22,411 bases of DNA from Bdellovibrionales bacterium (GCA_020434375.1 JAGRAY010000011.1:1-22411); one strand, 5' to 3'; shown: positions 1 through 8,192, numbered from the stretch's first letter. The notes: a model not told the origin generated them from the sequence alone. Numbers and translations are program-made.

Positions 1-948
1 TTAGTGGACCCTAAGATGCTTGAGCTTTCGCTCTACGATGGTATTCCTCACCTTCTTTTACCTGTTGTAACAGACCCTAGAAAGGCCGCCGCTGCGCTTC
101 GTTGGGCTGTCTCAGAAATGGAGCGGCGTTATCGTCTTATGGCCGATATTGGTGTTCGAAATATCGAGGGCTACAATAAAAAAATTCCTCAATTTATGGA
201 AGATGCCAAAAAGAAGGCTGAGCAAGGATCTAGTGAATTACCCCTGGAAGATCCTTTTGATCAAAACAAAGTCAAACCTGATGATCACAAAGGTTCCATG
301 CCTTATATTATGATTGTTATTGATGAGCTCGCGGATCTTATGATGGTTTCAAGCAACGAGGTCGAAGATTCGATTATTCGCCTAGCTCAAATGGCACGTG
401 CCGCAGGTATTCACTTGCTTTTAGCCACGCAAAGACCTTCCGTTGATGTGATCACTGGGGTCATTAAAGCGAATATGCCCGCTCGCGTATCGTTTCAGGT
501 CTCTTCAAAAATAGATTCTCGTACTATCATCGATGCCAACGGAGCCGAGTTACTTTTGGGCTCAGGGGATATGCTTTTTTTACCTCCTGGCACATCGAAA
601 TTACTTCGCATTCATGGTGCGTTTGTTTCAGATCAAGAAGTAAAAAAAGTCACTGATTTTTGGAAATCCCAGGGTAAGCCTGACTACCATGAGGAAATTA
701 TTAAAGTAAAAGAGCAAGAGGACGCGATTGAAGCCGGAGATGATCCCGATGGAGAACTCTATCATAAGGCTATTAGCGTAGTTCGATCCCACAGAGTGGC
801 TTCGATTTCTATGATTCAACGAAAACTTCGAATCGGTTACAATCGAGCGGCAAGGCTTGTTGAACGCATGGAAGATGAAGGCCTCTTGGCACCTGGAGAA
901 GTGGGTAAACCAAGAGAAGTGATTTTAAGTCGATTGGATGGTTATTAA
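1..948 (+). CDS. ftsK: DNA translocase FtsK, C-terminal part (5' end outside window)
   Basis: This is the C-terminal third of the septal DNA translocase that pumps chromosome ends through the closing septum and activates XerCD recombination at dif. The frame is open from base 1, so the membrane domain, linker and Walker A lie upstream. Numbering from the GTG at base 4, the RecA-like motor shows a Walker B stretch IVIDELADLMM (D107, E108), then RLAQMARAAGIHLLLATQRP and the IKANMPARVSFQVSSKIDS segment typical of FtsK/SpoIIIE. The last 65 residues or so form the winged-helix gamma domain, with the IQRKLRIGYNRAARLVERME signature that reads KOPS sites. The stop is two bases before the lolA ATG, so the two are probably co-transcribed, an arrangement common in Proteobacteria. 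The GTG at base 4 is internal sequence, not a start. Confidence 0.96.
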   Translation, partial: LVDPKMLELSLYDGIPHLLLPVVTDPRKAAAALRWAVSEMERRYRLMADIGVRNIEGYNKKIPQFMEDAKKKAEQGSSELPLEDPFDQNKVKPDDHKGSMPYIMIVIDELADLMMVSSNEVEDSIIRLAQMARAAGIHLLLATQRPSVDVITGVIKANMPARVSFQVSSKIDSRTIIDANGAELLLGSGDMLFLPPGTSKLLRIHGAFVSDQEVKKVTDFWKSQGKPDYHEEIIKVKEQEDAIEAGDDPDGELYHKAISVVRSHRVASISMIQRKLRIGYNRAARLVERMEDEGLLAPGEVGKPREVILSRLDGY

Positions 949-950
949 AA

Positions 951-1589
951 ATGTATAAATTCGTATGGATATTATCGATGCTTCTTTGTGCAAACGCTTG
1001 GTGCGACAAAGCTTTGGAAAAACTCGTCGATCAAATACAAAATCACTACGACTCCGTGAACACACTTTCGGCAAAGTTTGAGCAAACGTATGAGTCCGTG
1101 CGATTTGAAAACAAGCAAAAAGCATCCGGTCAACTCACTGTTAAAAAACCAGGGAAAATGCGCTGGGACTACCAAGTACCAAAGGGTAAAGTTTTAGTCG
1201 CCGATGGAAATACCATTACACTTTACGACCCTAAAGATCGTCAAGCCATTGTCTCGAAACAACCCAAAGATCAAGGCCTACCTGCAGCACTGTCATTTTT
1301 AGCAGGCAAAGGTAATCTGAAAAAAAGCTTTAATTTCTCATGGATTCAAAAGCCAAAAGACGATACTGCTATTTTAAAGGCCACGCCAAAATCCCCCGAA
1401 CCCAATATCAAAGAATTGGAACTCACGGTGTCTGAACTGAGTCATCCTCTTATTGTTTCAACTGCTGTTTTGGATGAACTAAAAGGCAAGAGTCAGATCA
1501 CGTTCTCGAAAATCAGACTAAATACAAAGGTTAGTGACAAAACTTTTGCGTTTAAAGTACCCAAAAAAGCGACAATTATTAATCAATAA
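951..1589 (+). CDS. lolA: Outer-membrane lipoprotein carrier protein LolA
   Basis: LolA is the periplasmic chaperone that takes lipoproteins from the inner-membrane LolCDE complex to the outer membrane. The 212-residue product starts with a signal peptide (MYKFVWILSMLLCANAWC, then DKALEK) and has the LolA layout: an N-terminal helix with LVDQIQNHYDSVNTLSAKFEQ, the GQLTVKKPGKMRWDY segment, and the ADGNTITLYDPKDRQAIV strand pair. Length matches the family (about 200-210). The ATG lies two bases after the ftsK stop and has only a weak ribosome-binding site (GGATGG, 936-941), so translation may depend on ftsK. Family and context agree. The partner LolB is not obvious in this lineage, but a LolB-like lipoprotein is encoded at 8869-9522. 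Confidence 0.93.
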   Translation: MYKFVWILSMLLCANAWCDKALEKLVDQIQNHYDSVNTLSAKFEQTYESVRFENKQKASGQLTVKKPGKMRWDYQVPKGKVLVADGNTITLYDPKDRQAIVSKQPKDQGLPAALSFLAGKGNLKKSFNFSWIQKPKDDTAILKATPKSPEPNIKELELTVSELSHPLIVSTAVLDELKGKSQITFSKIRLNTKVSDKTFAFKVPKKATIINQ

Positions 1590-1626
1590 TAACCCTTAAC
1601 AATAGTGCTAATGCCTGTTGGACCCT

Positions 1627-1656
1627 TTGACTTTTGGGCGCATTATCTTGTATGGT
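1627..1656 (+). promoter_or_regulatory. Predicted sigma70-type promoter for rimO
   Basis: TTGACT at 1627-1632 (5/6 to the -35 consensus) and TATGGT at 1651-1656 (4/6 to the -10) are separated by 18 bases. They lie 38 bases after the lolA stop and would start a transcript near 1663, giving rimO a leader of about 175 nt. The prediction rests on motif match and position only. Confidence 0.45.
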
Positions 1657-1718
1657 GCGGCGCTGATGAAGGGACTCCGGAGCGTTTTTAAAAAAGTGGA
1701 TCATATGAGACTTGAAGA

Positions 1719-1836
1719 GACTATCGAGAAATGTCCAGATTCTAGGCGTGAGGAGGTAAGCCACCAGAGCGTACTTCCAGTACGTGAGGATGGCGAACCG
1801 ACGAACAACGACGAAGATGGGCGTTTATCGATAGTC
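1719..1836 (+). promoter_or_regulatory. Structured RNA element in the rimO leader
   Basis: The two ends are complementary: 1719-1736 pairs with 1819-1836 in an 18-position stem with one mismatch (1728/1827) and two G-U wobbles, nine of the outer pairs being uninterrupted. Inside is a second helix: GCCACC (1760-1765) pairs with GG-A-TGGC (1788-1794, one bulged A), and CGTACT (1770-1775) pairs with AGTACG (1779-1784) around a TCC loop. Two unpaired purine-rich joints remain (1737-1759, with AGGAGGT, and 1795-1818). The closing stem ends two bases before the rimO ATG, where no normal ribosome-binding site exists. A cis-acting leader controlling rimO, or a mobile or processed small RNA, would fit. 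I cannot assign it to a named RNA family. Confidence 0.6.
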
Positions 1837-1838
1837 CC

Positions 1839-3182
1839 ATGAGCGCGAAAAAAGTGGGTTTGATTAGTCTTGGGTGCTCAAAGAATCTTGTCGACAGTGA
1901 GGTCATGCTCGGGCTATTAGGACAAAAAGGTTGCGAGTTTACCAAAGATGCCAGCGATGCCGAGATCATGGTAATTAATACCTGTGCGTTTATTGAGGAT
2001 TCAAAAAAGGAATCCATTGATACAATTTTGGAAATTGCAGAGCTTAAAAAGACTGGAAAGCTCAAAAAACTTGTGGTGACTGGGTGCCTCGCACAAAGAT
2101 ACAAGGCGGAGCTGGAAACGGAAATGCCTGAAATCGATCACCTTGTGGGCACGGGAGAATTTCAACATATTGCTGATTTTGTAGCGCCCGCCAATGCTCT
2201 GCCCGTGGCAAAATCTCGCGTTGGAAAACCTTCTTACGTATATGACTATGCAACTCCAAGGATATCTACGCTTCCAAAGCACACGGCCTATGTCAAAATA
2301 GCAGAGGGTTGCTCTCGAACCTGCAGCTTTTGTATAATTCCAAAACTGAGAGGCCCAGGACGAAGCCGGTCAATTTCGTCGATTGTTCAGGAAGTTCAAA
2401 ACCTTTGCCAAAGCGGCACCAAAGAAATCCATTTAATTGCCCAAGATCTCACAGCCTACGGCCTTGATCGAGATGATGGCGCCACACTTGAAAGCTTACT
2501 CAGAGAACTTCGAGGCATAGACGGTCTATTGTGGATACGTCTTATGTATAACTACCCTATGTATTTTACAGATTCGCTAATTCAATTGATCGCCGAGTCA
2601 CCTAATATTTGTAACTATCTTGATATGCCTCTTCAGCATATTGATAGTTCACTGCTTTTAACCATGAGAAGGAAAATAGATGAACAAGCTACAAGGCAGC
2701 TGCTTAGAGATATTCGATCAGGCATCCCTAATGTAACGCTTCGAACAACCTTGATCGTTGGCTTTCCTGGTGAAACAAAAGTCCAATTTGAAAAACTTTA
2801 TGATTTTGTTGAAGAAAATGAATTTGACCGACTTGGCGTTTTTACCTATTCGCAGGAAGAAGGTACCGGCGCTGGAATGATGAAAAATCAAGTTTCTCAA
2901 AGAGTGAAGAATCAGCGTAGAGACAAAATTATGAAACTTCAACAAAAAATTTCCATGAGAAAAAATCAGCACTGGGTAGGAGAAAATGTGCGTGTATTGA
3001 TTGACCGCGAAGTCCGGCAGAAAGATCAAACGATTTTTTTGGGCCGCACCGAGGGTCAAGCCTTAGATATTGACGGACAGGTATTTATTTCCCACCAAAA
3101 CGCCAAAGTCGGTGAATTCACCGATACAAAAATCACAAGCGCCACCGAATACGACCTTTACGCAGATGCTTTTACTTCATAA
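1839..3182 (+). CDS. rimO: Ribosomal protein S12 methylthiotransferase RimO
   Basis: RimO is a radical SAM enzyme that adds a methylthio group to an aspartate of ribosomal protein S12. The 447-residue protein has the three family parts in order. The N-terminal MTTase domain carries cluster cysteines C13 (SLGCSKN), C49 (NTCAFIEDSKKES) and C83 (VTGCLAQRY). The radical SAM domain has C158-x3-C162-x2-C165 (CSRTCSFCIIP). A C-terminal TRAM domain covers about the last 70 residues. The SLGCSKNLVDSE start and FCIIPKLRGPGRSR favour RimO over MiaB. The ATG follows directly on the structured leader, with no Shine-Dalgarno at normal spacing. It overlaps by ATGA the stop of a possible leader ORF (1705-1842). 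It converges on mltG with only 19 bases between. Confidence 0.95.
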   Translation: MSAKKVGLISLGCSKNLVDSEVMLGLLGQKGCEFTKDASDAEIMVINTCAFIEDSKKESIDTILEIAELKKTGKLKKLVVTGCLAQRYKAELETEMPEIDHLVGTGEFQHIADFVAPANALPVAKSRVGKPSYVYDYATPRISTLPKHTAYVKIAEGCSRTCSFCIIPKLRGPGRSRSISSIVQEVQNLCQSGTKEIHLIAQDLTAYGLDRDDGATLESLLRELRGIDGLLWIRLMYNYPMYFTDSLIQLIAESPNICNYLDMPLQHIDSSLLLTMRRKIDEQATRQLLRDIRSGIPNVTLRTTLIVGFPGETKVQFEKLYDFVEENEFDRLGVFTYSQEEGTGAGMMKNQVSQRVKNQRRDKIMKLQQKISMRKNQHWVGENVRVLIDREVRQKDQTIFLGRTEGQALDIDGQVFISHQNAKVGEFTDTKITSATEYDLYADAFTS

Positions 3183-3201
3183 ATAGAAGGTATTTTAAAA
3201 G

Positions 3202-4194
3202 CTACCGTTTTAATTGATACATCGCCACGTATTTGAGGTGGGTTTTGTAGTCTTCTGAAAAGACATGCTCGCCATTACCTGTGGCTACAAAATAAAGGTA
3301 ATTTGTTTTTGCGGGATTGACGGCTGCTTTAATAGCGCTAGCTCCTGGATTACATATGGGGCCTGGAGGTAGGCCATTTTGCGTGTAGGTGTTATATGGA
3401 GTGGGTTTCTGTAGATTTTTCTTTGTTAAGTTGCCATTGAAATTCGGGATGCCATAAATCACTGTGGGATCGCTTTGAAGTCTCATTTTTTTTGCAAGGC
3501 GATTATGAAATACCGAGGCAATAATTGGATGTTCTTTCATAACGCCTGATTCTTTTTCAATGATAGAGGCCAATGTAATCCACTGAAGTAAATTCATTTT
3601 TAAATTGCGGGCCTTATTTAGATTTTCTTGGCTTATGTGCTCAAAAAAACGTGTGACCATAATCTCGATCATTTTTTCGGGAGGCTGCGTTTTTGTAAAT
3701 TTATAGGTATCGGGAAATAAAAACCCCTCGAAGCGAGGGCTTGGAACCCCTAAACGCTGCCGAAGAGCATCGTCTTTTAAGGTTGACGACAATATCTTTG
3801 TGTTGACTCCTAAGGCCATCGAAAGCATATTTAACGATTCTTTGGCAGTTAATCCTTCTGGGAACGTTACGCGATGCACTGTAACATCCCCCTTTAAAAG
3901 CTTTTGATAAACCTCCCACGTCGATGAGGGCACCTCAAAATTATATTCTCCGGGCTTTAATTGTTTTTCGGTTTTCAAAATTTTTACCAAGGCTTTAAGT
4001 GGTATTGGATGAATCAAAATGCCCGACTGCCCAAGTTGAGTCGCAATGCGACTTGAGCTCGAACCTGGCGGAACCCACAATGTAACTGTTTGTCTGGGCT
4101 CTATATGTTTTGGAATAGTAAATATTAAATAATAACCCACCAAAAGACTGGTAAAAAACACAATGGATATCAACAAGAATATCGTTTTCTTCAT
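3202..4194 (-). CDS. mltG: Endolytic peptidoglycan transglycosylase MltG
   Basis: MltG cuts nascent glycan strands at the inner membrane and is thought to set their length. The 330-residue protein has one N-terminal membrane anchor (about residues 4-26), a LysM-like subdomain (about 35-100), then the YceG catalytic domain. Visible signatures are EGFLFPDTYKF, LASIIEKESG with the expected catalytic glutamate E213, SVFHNRLAKKMRLQSDPTVIYG, and PYNTYTQNGLPPGPICNPG. It is the last gene of the - strand run. Its ATG overlaps the ruvX stop by 4 bp (ATGA), indicating translational coupling. The mltG-ruvX pairing recurs in several bacteria, which supports both calls. The length is normal and nothing appears broken. 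Confidence 0.95.
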   Translation of the reverse strand: MKKTIFLLISIVFFTSLLVGYYLIFTIPKHIEPRQTVTLWVPPGSSSSRIATQLGQSGILIHPIPLKALVKILKTEKQLKPGEYNFEVPSSTWEVYQKLLKGDVTVHRVTFPEGLTAKESLNMLSMALGVNTKILSSTLKDDALRQRLGVPSPRFEGFLFPDTYKFTKTQPPEKMIEIMVTRFFEHISQENLNKARNLKMNLLQWITLASIIEKESGVMKEHPIIASVFHNRLAKKMRLQSDPTVIYGIPNFNGNLTKKNLQKPTPYNTYTQNGLPPGPICNPGASAIKAAVNPAKTNYLYFVATGNGEHVFSEDYKTHLKYVAMYQLKR

Positions 4195-4604
4195 ATTGCT
4201 CGCGTTTTATAGGCCAAATAAGATTGTAAGATTAGCGACGCTGCAATGCTATCTCGAATTTGTTTTCTCTTATTTCTTCTGACATCTGCATCAATTAACA
4301 TAGCTTCTGCTTGAGCTGTGGTAAGACGTTCATCCCAAAGAACAATCGGAATGTCTGTATGTTTTTTAAAATTATTTACAAAATGATCCACTTCTTTTGC
4401 CATGGTACCCACTTCGCCTTTGAGGTTTTTAGGATATCCTACCACAATTTCGATAACTTGTTTCTCAATAATTAGCTCTTCGAGCTTCAAGAATATTTTT
4501 GGACTCATCTCAAAAAATCCAAGTGGTTGCGCTGAAATTCCAAGGGGGTCTGATAAAGCAAGGCCAATTCTTTTTCGACCATAGTCAAGAGCCATTATTC
4601 TCAT
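4191..4604 (-). CDS. ruvX: Putative pre-16S rRNA nuclease / Holliday junction resolvase RuvX (YqgF)
   Basis: This is a small RNase H-like nuclease (137 residues, normal length). In E. coli the family trims the 5' end of 16S rRNA, and it is also annotated as a Holliday junction resolvase. Diagnostic segments are MALDYGRKRIGLALSDPLGI (first acidic residue), VVGYPKNLKGEVG (the VGxP motif), LWDERLTTAQAEAML (the DERLT motif) and RDSIAASLILQSYL near the C-terminus (last acidic residue). The start at 4604 lies two bases after the RNase J stop. An in-frame ATG three codons in (MALDYG) is an alternative start. The gene is coupled to mltG downstream by a 4-bp overlap. Confidence 0.94.
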   Translation of the reverse strand: MRIMALDYGRKRIGLALSDPLGISAQPLGFFEMSPKIFLKLEELIIEKQVIEIVVGYPKNLKGEVGTMAKEVDHFVNNFKKHTDIPIVLWDERLTTAQAEAMLIDADVRRNKRKQIRDSIAASLILQSYLAYKTRAI

Positions 4605-4606
4605 GG

Positions 4607-6268
4607 TTACATCGATGTAGCCATGGGCAAGATGATGGGCTTTTTGTCAAGCTCACGAACTAAAAAGCGCCTCGCAGTAATTCTAACCTCTTCTTCGACA
4701 TCGTCGTAAGAAAACCTAGAATTACGAGTTGCTTTGTCGATTGTTTGAAGAATATGGCGGGTCAGTTTAGGCAATATTTCATGCATACGTTCGTCATCAC
4801 ATAAACCCTTAGACTTAAATGTTGGGTTACCAACGAGCTCACCGGAGTCACCATCAAAACATAGTCCAATGGCTAATACGCCTGAGTCAGAAAGTTTGCG
4901 TCTATTTTTAATAACATTGTCGTTAATGGGAAGATATTCTAAACCATCAATGGCTATTTTGGTGACATCGAGAACCGCGCCTTGCTTGGTGATTTTATCT
5001 TTGGTAACCAAAGCAGGCTCACCGTTTTCAAGAAGAACCGCGTGAGACTTTTTAACGCCGCATTCGTGAGCCAATTCAACGTGCTTTACCAGATGCCTAT
5101 ACTCGCCATGAACAGGAATAAAAAACTGAGGCTTGGTTGCTAAAAGCATTTCGCGTAGATCTTCTTGATAGGCATGCCCAGACACATGAATATCAGAACC
5201 TGTATTGGTAAACACTTCTGCACCTCTGCGATAGAGATGATTCATAATATAATAAATCGACTTTTCATTGCCCGGAATAAATCTGGAAGACAACACCACC
5301 GAATCGCCTTTTTCAAGGATAAGTTCTTTGTGTTCGCTCAATGCCATTTTTGCCAATGCAGATCGTGTTTCTCCTTGGCTACCAGTCGAAACAATAGCGA
5401 CTTTGTGTCTTGGGAGACGGGTGGCCTGTTTAAAATCGATCAACAGTGATTCTGGAAATTCAAGATACCCTAGTCTTTTTGCCAAATTTATATTTTGAAC
5501 CATTGTGCGACCTGCCACGCATACACGACGCTTATTTAGCATTGCTAGCTCTATGACCTGTTGAACACGTGGAATATGACTAGCAAATGAAGAAAGCACA
5601 AACCAGCCTTTGGTAGCCTTCATTAAATCGTCGATACCGTCTCTAACCGAGCTTTCCGACATACTTTTTCCGGGAACTTCTACATTTGTGGAATCAGACA
5701 AGAGCAATAAAATGCCCTCTTTCCCAAGCTCTCTGTATCGTTCAAGATCTGTTTTTCTACCATCGGCTGGATGGGGATCAATTTTAAAATCTCCGGTATG
5801 AACCACAAGGCCCACCGGTGTCCGAATGGCTAGACCCATCGCATCGGAAATTGAGTGGCTCATGCGAATAAATTCAATATCAAATGGTCCAGCAGAAATA
5901 CGATCAGCGTCGCGAACGGTTTTAACCTTTGTCGAATCTAATAAACCAAATTCAGTGAGCTTAAACTTTAAGAGCTCTGTGGTGAAACGTGAGCCATAAA
6001 CAGGAATCGGTCTTTCATGCAATAGAAACGGCAACGCTCCCAAGTGATCTTCGTGGCCATGAGTTAGAATAACCGCGTGAATATTGAGTTTGGTTTTTCT
6101 CAAATATTCAAAGTTTGGAATAATAAGATTGACGCCGGGAACATTTGCATCGGCAAACATCACACCACAATCGATGATGATTGCATCGCGGCCACATTCG
6201 AGGACCATCATATTCATTCCAATTTCACCTAGCCCCCCTAGGGGCACTATTTTTAGAGATTTGTTCAT
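4607..6268 (-). CDS. rnj: Ribonuclease J
   Basis: RNase J is a zinc-dependent endo- and 5'-3' exoribonuclease in mRNA decay and rRNA maturation. The 553 residues fit the family. The metallo-beta-lactamase core has the HxHxDH motif H70-G-H72-E-D74-H75, followed by RMSHSISDAMGLAI and VVHTGDFKID. The beta-CASP domain includes SDSTNVEVPGKSMSESSV, LSSFASHIPRVQQVI and ATRLPRHKVAIVSTGSQGE. The later ETRSALAKMALSEHKELILE and HVSGHAYQEDLREML are also typical, and a C-terminal domain follows from about residue 450. RNase J is absent from many Gammaproteobacteria but is usual in former Deltaproteobacteria and in Firmicutes, so it helps place the organism. The start is two bases after the upstream oppF-type stop, with no clear ribosome-binding site, so coupling is likely. 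Confidence 0.95.
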   Translation of the reverse strand: MNKSLKIVPLGGLGEIGMNMMVLECGRDAIIIDCGVMFADANVPGVNLIIPNFEYLRKTKLNIHAVILTHGHEDHLGALPFLLHERPIPVYGSRFTTELLKFKLTEFGLLDSTKVKTVRDADRISAGPFDIEFIRMSHSISDAMGLAIRTPVGLVVHTGDFKIDPHPADGRKTDLERYRELGKEGILLLLSDSTNVEVPGKSMSESSVRDGIDDLMKATKGWFVLSSFASHIPRVQQVIELAMLNKRRVCVAGRTMVQNINLAKRLGYLEFPESLLIDFKQATRLPRHKVAIVSTGSQGETRSALAKMALSEHKELILEKGDSVVLSSRFIPGNEKSIYYIMNHLYRRGAEVFTNTGSDIHVSGHAYQEDLREMLLATKPQFFIPVHGEYRHLVKHVELAHECGVKKSHAVLLENGEPALVTKDKITKQGAVLDVTKIAIDGLEYLPINDNVIKNRRKLSDSGVLAIGLCFDGDSGELVGNPTFKSKGLCDDERMHEILPKLTRHILQTIDKATRNSRFSYDDVEEEVRITARRFLVRELDKKPIILPMATSM

Positions 6269-6270
6269 CT

Positions 6271-7227
6271 TTAGATTAAATGGCAGGCTACTGTATGTAT
6301 ATCAGATATTCTTTTTTCTGCCGGAATTTCTTTCGAGCAACGACTCTCTGCGACTGGACCACGGGTATGAAACACGCAACCCGTAGGCGGATTCATAGGG
6401 CTTGGAATCTCGCCGGGGAGAATCGTACGTTGACCGTCAATTAAGGGGACAAAGTGAGGCATTGCACTGACAAGAGCTTTAGTATAGGGGTGTAGGGCGC
6501 GACGAAAGAGTTCTTTCGCTGGAACAATCTCCATGATGTGACCAAGGTACATGACAATGACACTAACACAAAGGTATTCAACAATTTTAAGATCATGTGA
6601 AATAAAAAGATATGTAAGGTTTCTTTGGTCTCGGAGATCCATTAGTAAATTTACTATCTGAGCTTGAATAGAAACATCTAGTGCTGAAATGGGTTCATCC
6701 GCAACAATAAATATAGGATTCACCGATAAAGCTCTGGCAATACCTATTCTTTGGCGCTGGCCTCCACTAAACTCATGAGGTAATCTTTTTAAATGCTTAG
6801 GATTGAGACCAACCAAAGTCATAAGGTTTTCAATATATTCCTTGATGGAAGTCTCAGGCTTAATTTTGTGAATATCCAAGCCTTCTTTCAGAATATGAAA
6901 CACCGACTTTCTAGGATTTAATGACCCAAAAGGATCTTGAAAAATAGCTTGAACTTTCTGCCGAAACTCAAGGACCTTATCACGGTCCATAGAAAATATA
7001 CTGGCGTTGTTAAACAAAATGTCCCCCGAAGTGGGATTTAATAAATTCAAGATCATGCGACCCATGGTCGTTTTTCCGCACCCCGACTCACCTACAAGCC
7101 CTATGGTACTTCCTGTTTCAATACTGAAACTTACATCGTCTACAGCTTTGGTCGGCACTTGCGAACGTGTCCATATACTAGATTGCGTAAAATACTTCTT
7201 TAAATGTCTAACCTCTAGAAGATTCAT
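6271..7227 (-). CDS. Oligopeptide/dipeptide ABC transporter ATPase, OppF/DppF type
   Basis: This is one of two ATPases that would power peptide (or similar) uptake through an Opp/Dpp permease. It shows Walker A GESGCGKTT, Q-loop FQDPFGSLNPR, signature EFSGGQRQRIGIARAL, Walker B FIVADEPISALD and H-loop FISHD, then the Opp C-terminal extension (HPYTKALVSAMP, PSPMNPPTGCVFHTRG). I chose the ATG at 7227 because it forms an ATGA overlap with the upstream stop, as elsewhere in this operon. An in-frame ATG at 7239 would add four residues. The C-terminal cysteine set is incomplete: C284, C297 and C315 are present, but the residue expected to be the second cysteine is glycine (G290). No permease or binding protein is in the window, so the substrate is unknown. 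Confidence 0.93.
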   Translation of the reverse strand: MNLLEVRHLKKYFTQSSIWTRSQVPTKAVDDVSFSIETGSTIGLVGESGCGKTTMGRMILNLLNPTSGDILFNNASIFSMDRDKVLEFRQKVQAIFQDPFGSLNPRKSVFHILKEGLDIHKIKPETSIKEYIENLMTLVGLNPKHLKRLPHEFSGGQRQRIGIARALSVNPIFIVADEPISALDVSIQAQIVNLLMDLRDQRNLTYLFISHDLKIVEYLCVSVIVMYLGHIMEIVPAKELFRRALHPYTKALVSAMPHFVPLIDGQRTILPGEIPSPMNPPTGCVFHTRGPVAESRCSKEIPAEKRISDIHTVACHLI

Positions 7228-8186
7228 GCGTGTATACATCGGACCATATGATTTTCAGAGATCGCTCTTAGTGGAGGCATTTCCTTTTTGCATTCAGAAG
7301 TTGCGATAGAACATCTGTCTACAAATCGGCACCAAGGTTTGAAGTCTTCTATAGAAGGTACATTGCCTTGTATCGTTTTAAGTCGCTTTAATTGGCTTTC
7401 ATGCGTTGGAAGATGAATAATTTCTTTTAAAGCCATTGTATAGGGATGACATGGATTTAGAGATATATCAGAAACTGATCCTTTTTCGACGATCTGTCCT
7501 CCATACATGACTAACACTTGATCAACATGGTCAAAAATTAAACCTAGGTCGTGTGAAATAAGAATCATCGCCATATTGTTTTTTGCTTTGAGTGATTTTA
7601 ACAATGATAAAATCTGAGCCTGAATGGTTACATCCAGTGCTGTGGTGGGTTCGTCTGCGATAAGCAGGTTGGGGCCACTTAAAAGTGCCATGGCTAGTGC
7701 TATTCGTTGTTTCATACCACCACTAAGTTCATGTGGGTATTGGTCAAATCTAATGGTCGGAGATGATATCCCCACTTCGTTCATCATTTCAATGCATCGC
7801 TTTTTGGCATCTTGAAAACGCATCCAGGTATGCAAGGTGAGCGCTTCTACAAGTTGAGACCCAACCGACAAAACAGGATTTAAAGAGCTCGCAGAATCTT
7901 GAAAGACAATACTCATCAACTTACCTCTAATACTTTTTAGTTGGGCAGAACTAAGCGAAAGTACATCTATGCCCTCAATTTTAACTTCGCCAGAATCGAC
8001 TCTCGAATTTGCCTTGGGAAGAAGTTTCAAAAGAGATAGCGCTGTTAGAGATTTACCCGAACCTGATTCTCCAACAATACCCAAAGTTTCTGAAGGTTGT
8101 ACGGAAAATGAAATATCTTCTATCGCTTGATGCCATACTCCTCGAATTGAAATCGATACAGCAAGATCTCTAACCTCCAAAAGCAA
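7224..8186 (-). CDS. Oligopeptide/dipeptide ABC transporter ATPase, OppD/DppD type
   Basis: This is the partner ATPase of the downstream OppF-type protein, 320 residues. It shows Walker A GESGSGKSLT, Q-loop FQDSASSLNP, signature ELSGGMKQRIALAMAL, Walker B LLIADEPTTALD and H-loop ISHDLGL. The C-terminal Opp extension keeps all four cysteines (PWCRFVDRC, SECKKEMPP, VRC), the arrangement associated with an iron-sulfur cluster in this subfamily. The start appears to be TTG at 8186, since no ATG lies before LLEVRDLAVS. It is six bases after the preceding stop and has no strong ribosome-binding site. A second in-frame TTG at 8180 is possible. Finding an ATPase pair without permease genes is unusual for an opp/dpp locus. 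Confidence 0.93.
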   Translation of the reverse strand: MLLEVRDLAVSISIRGVWHQAIEDISFSVQPSETLGIVGESGSGKSLTALSLLKLLPKANSRVDSGEVKIEGIDVLSLSSAQLKSIRGKLMSIVFQDSASSLNPVLSVGSQLVEALTLHTWMRFQDAKKRCIEMMNEVGISSPTIRFDQYPHELSGGMKQRIALAMALLSGPNLLIADEPTTALDVTIQAQILSLLKSLKAKNNMAMILISHDLGLIFDHVDQVLVMYGGQIVEKGSVSDISLNPCHPYTMALKEIIHLPTHESQLKRLKTIQGNVPSIEDFKPWCRFVDRCSIATSECKKEMPPLRAISENHMVRCIHA

Positions 8187-8192
8187 GATTTC

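Noticed and set aside
1618..1704. N-terminal extension of the leader ORF upstream of the ATG at 1705
   Set aside because: It would start inside the predicted promoter and before the likely transcript start, with no ribosome-binding site.
3183..3230. GGTA/TACC hairpin between the convergent rimO and mltG genes as a terminator
   Set aside because: The four-base arms around an AT-rich loop are too weak, and part of it lies in mltG coding sequence.
6271..8186. Recent tandem duplication of one ATPase gene
   Set aside because: The two proteins are distinct OppD- and OppF-type subunits with different C-terminal regions, the normal paralogous pair.
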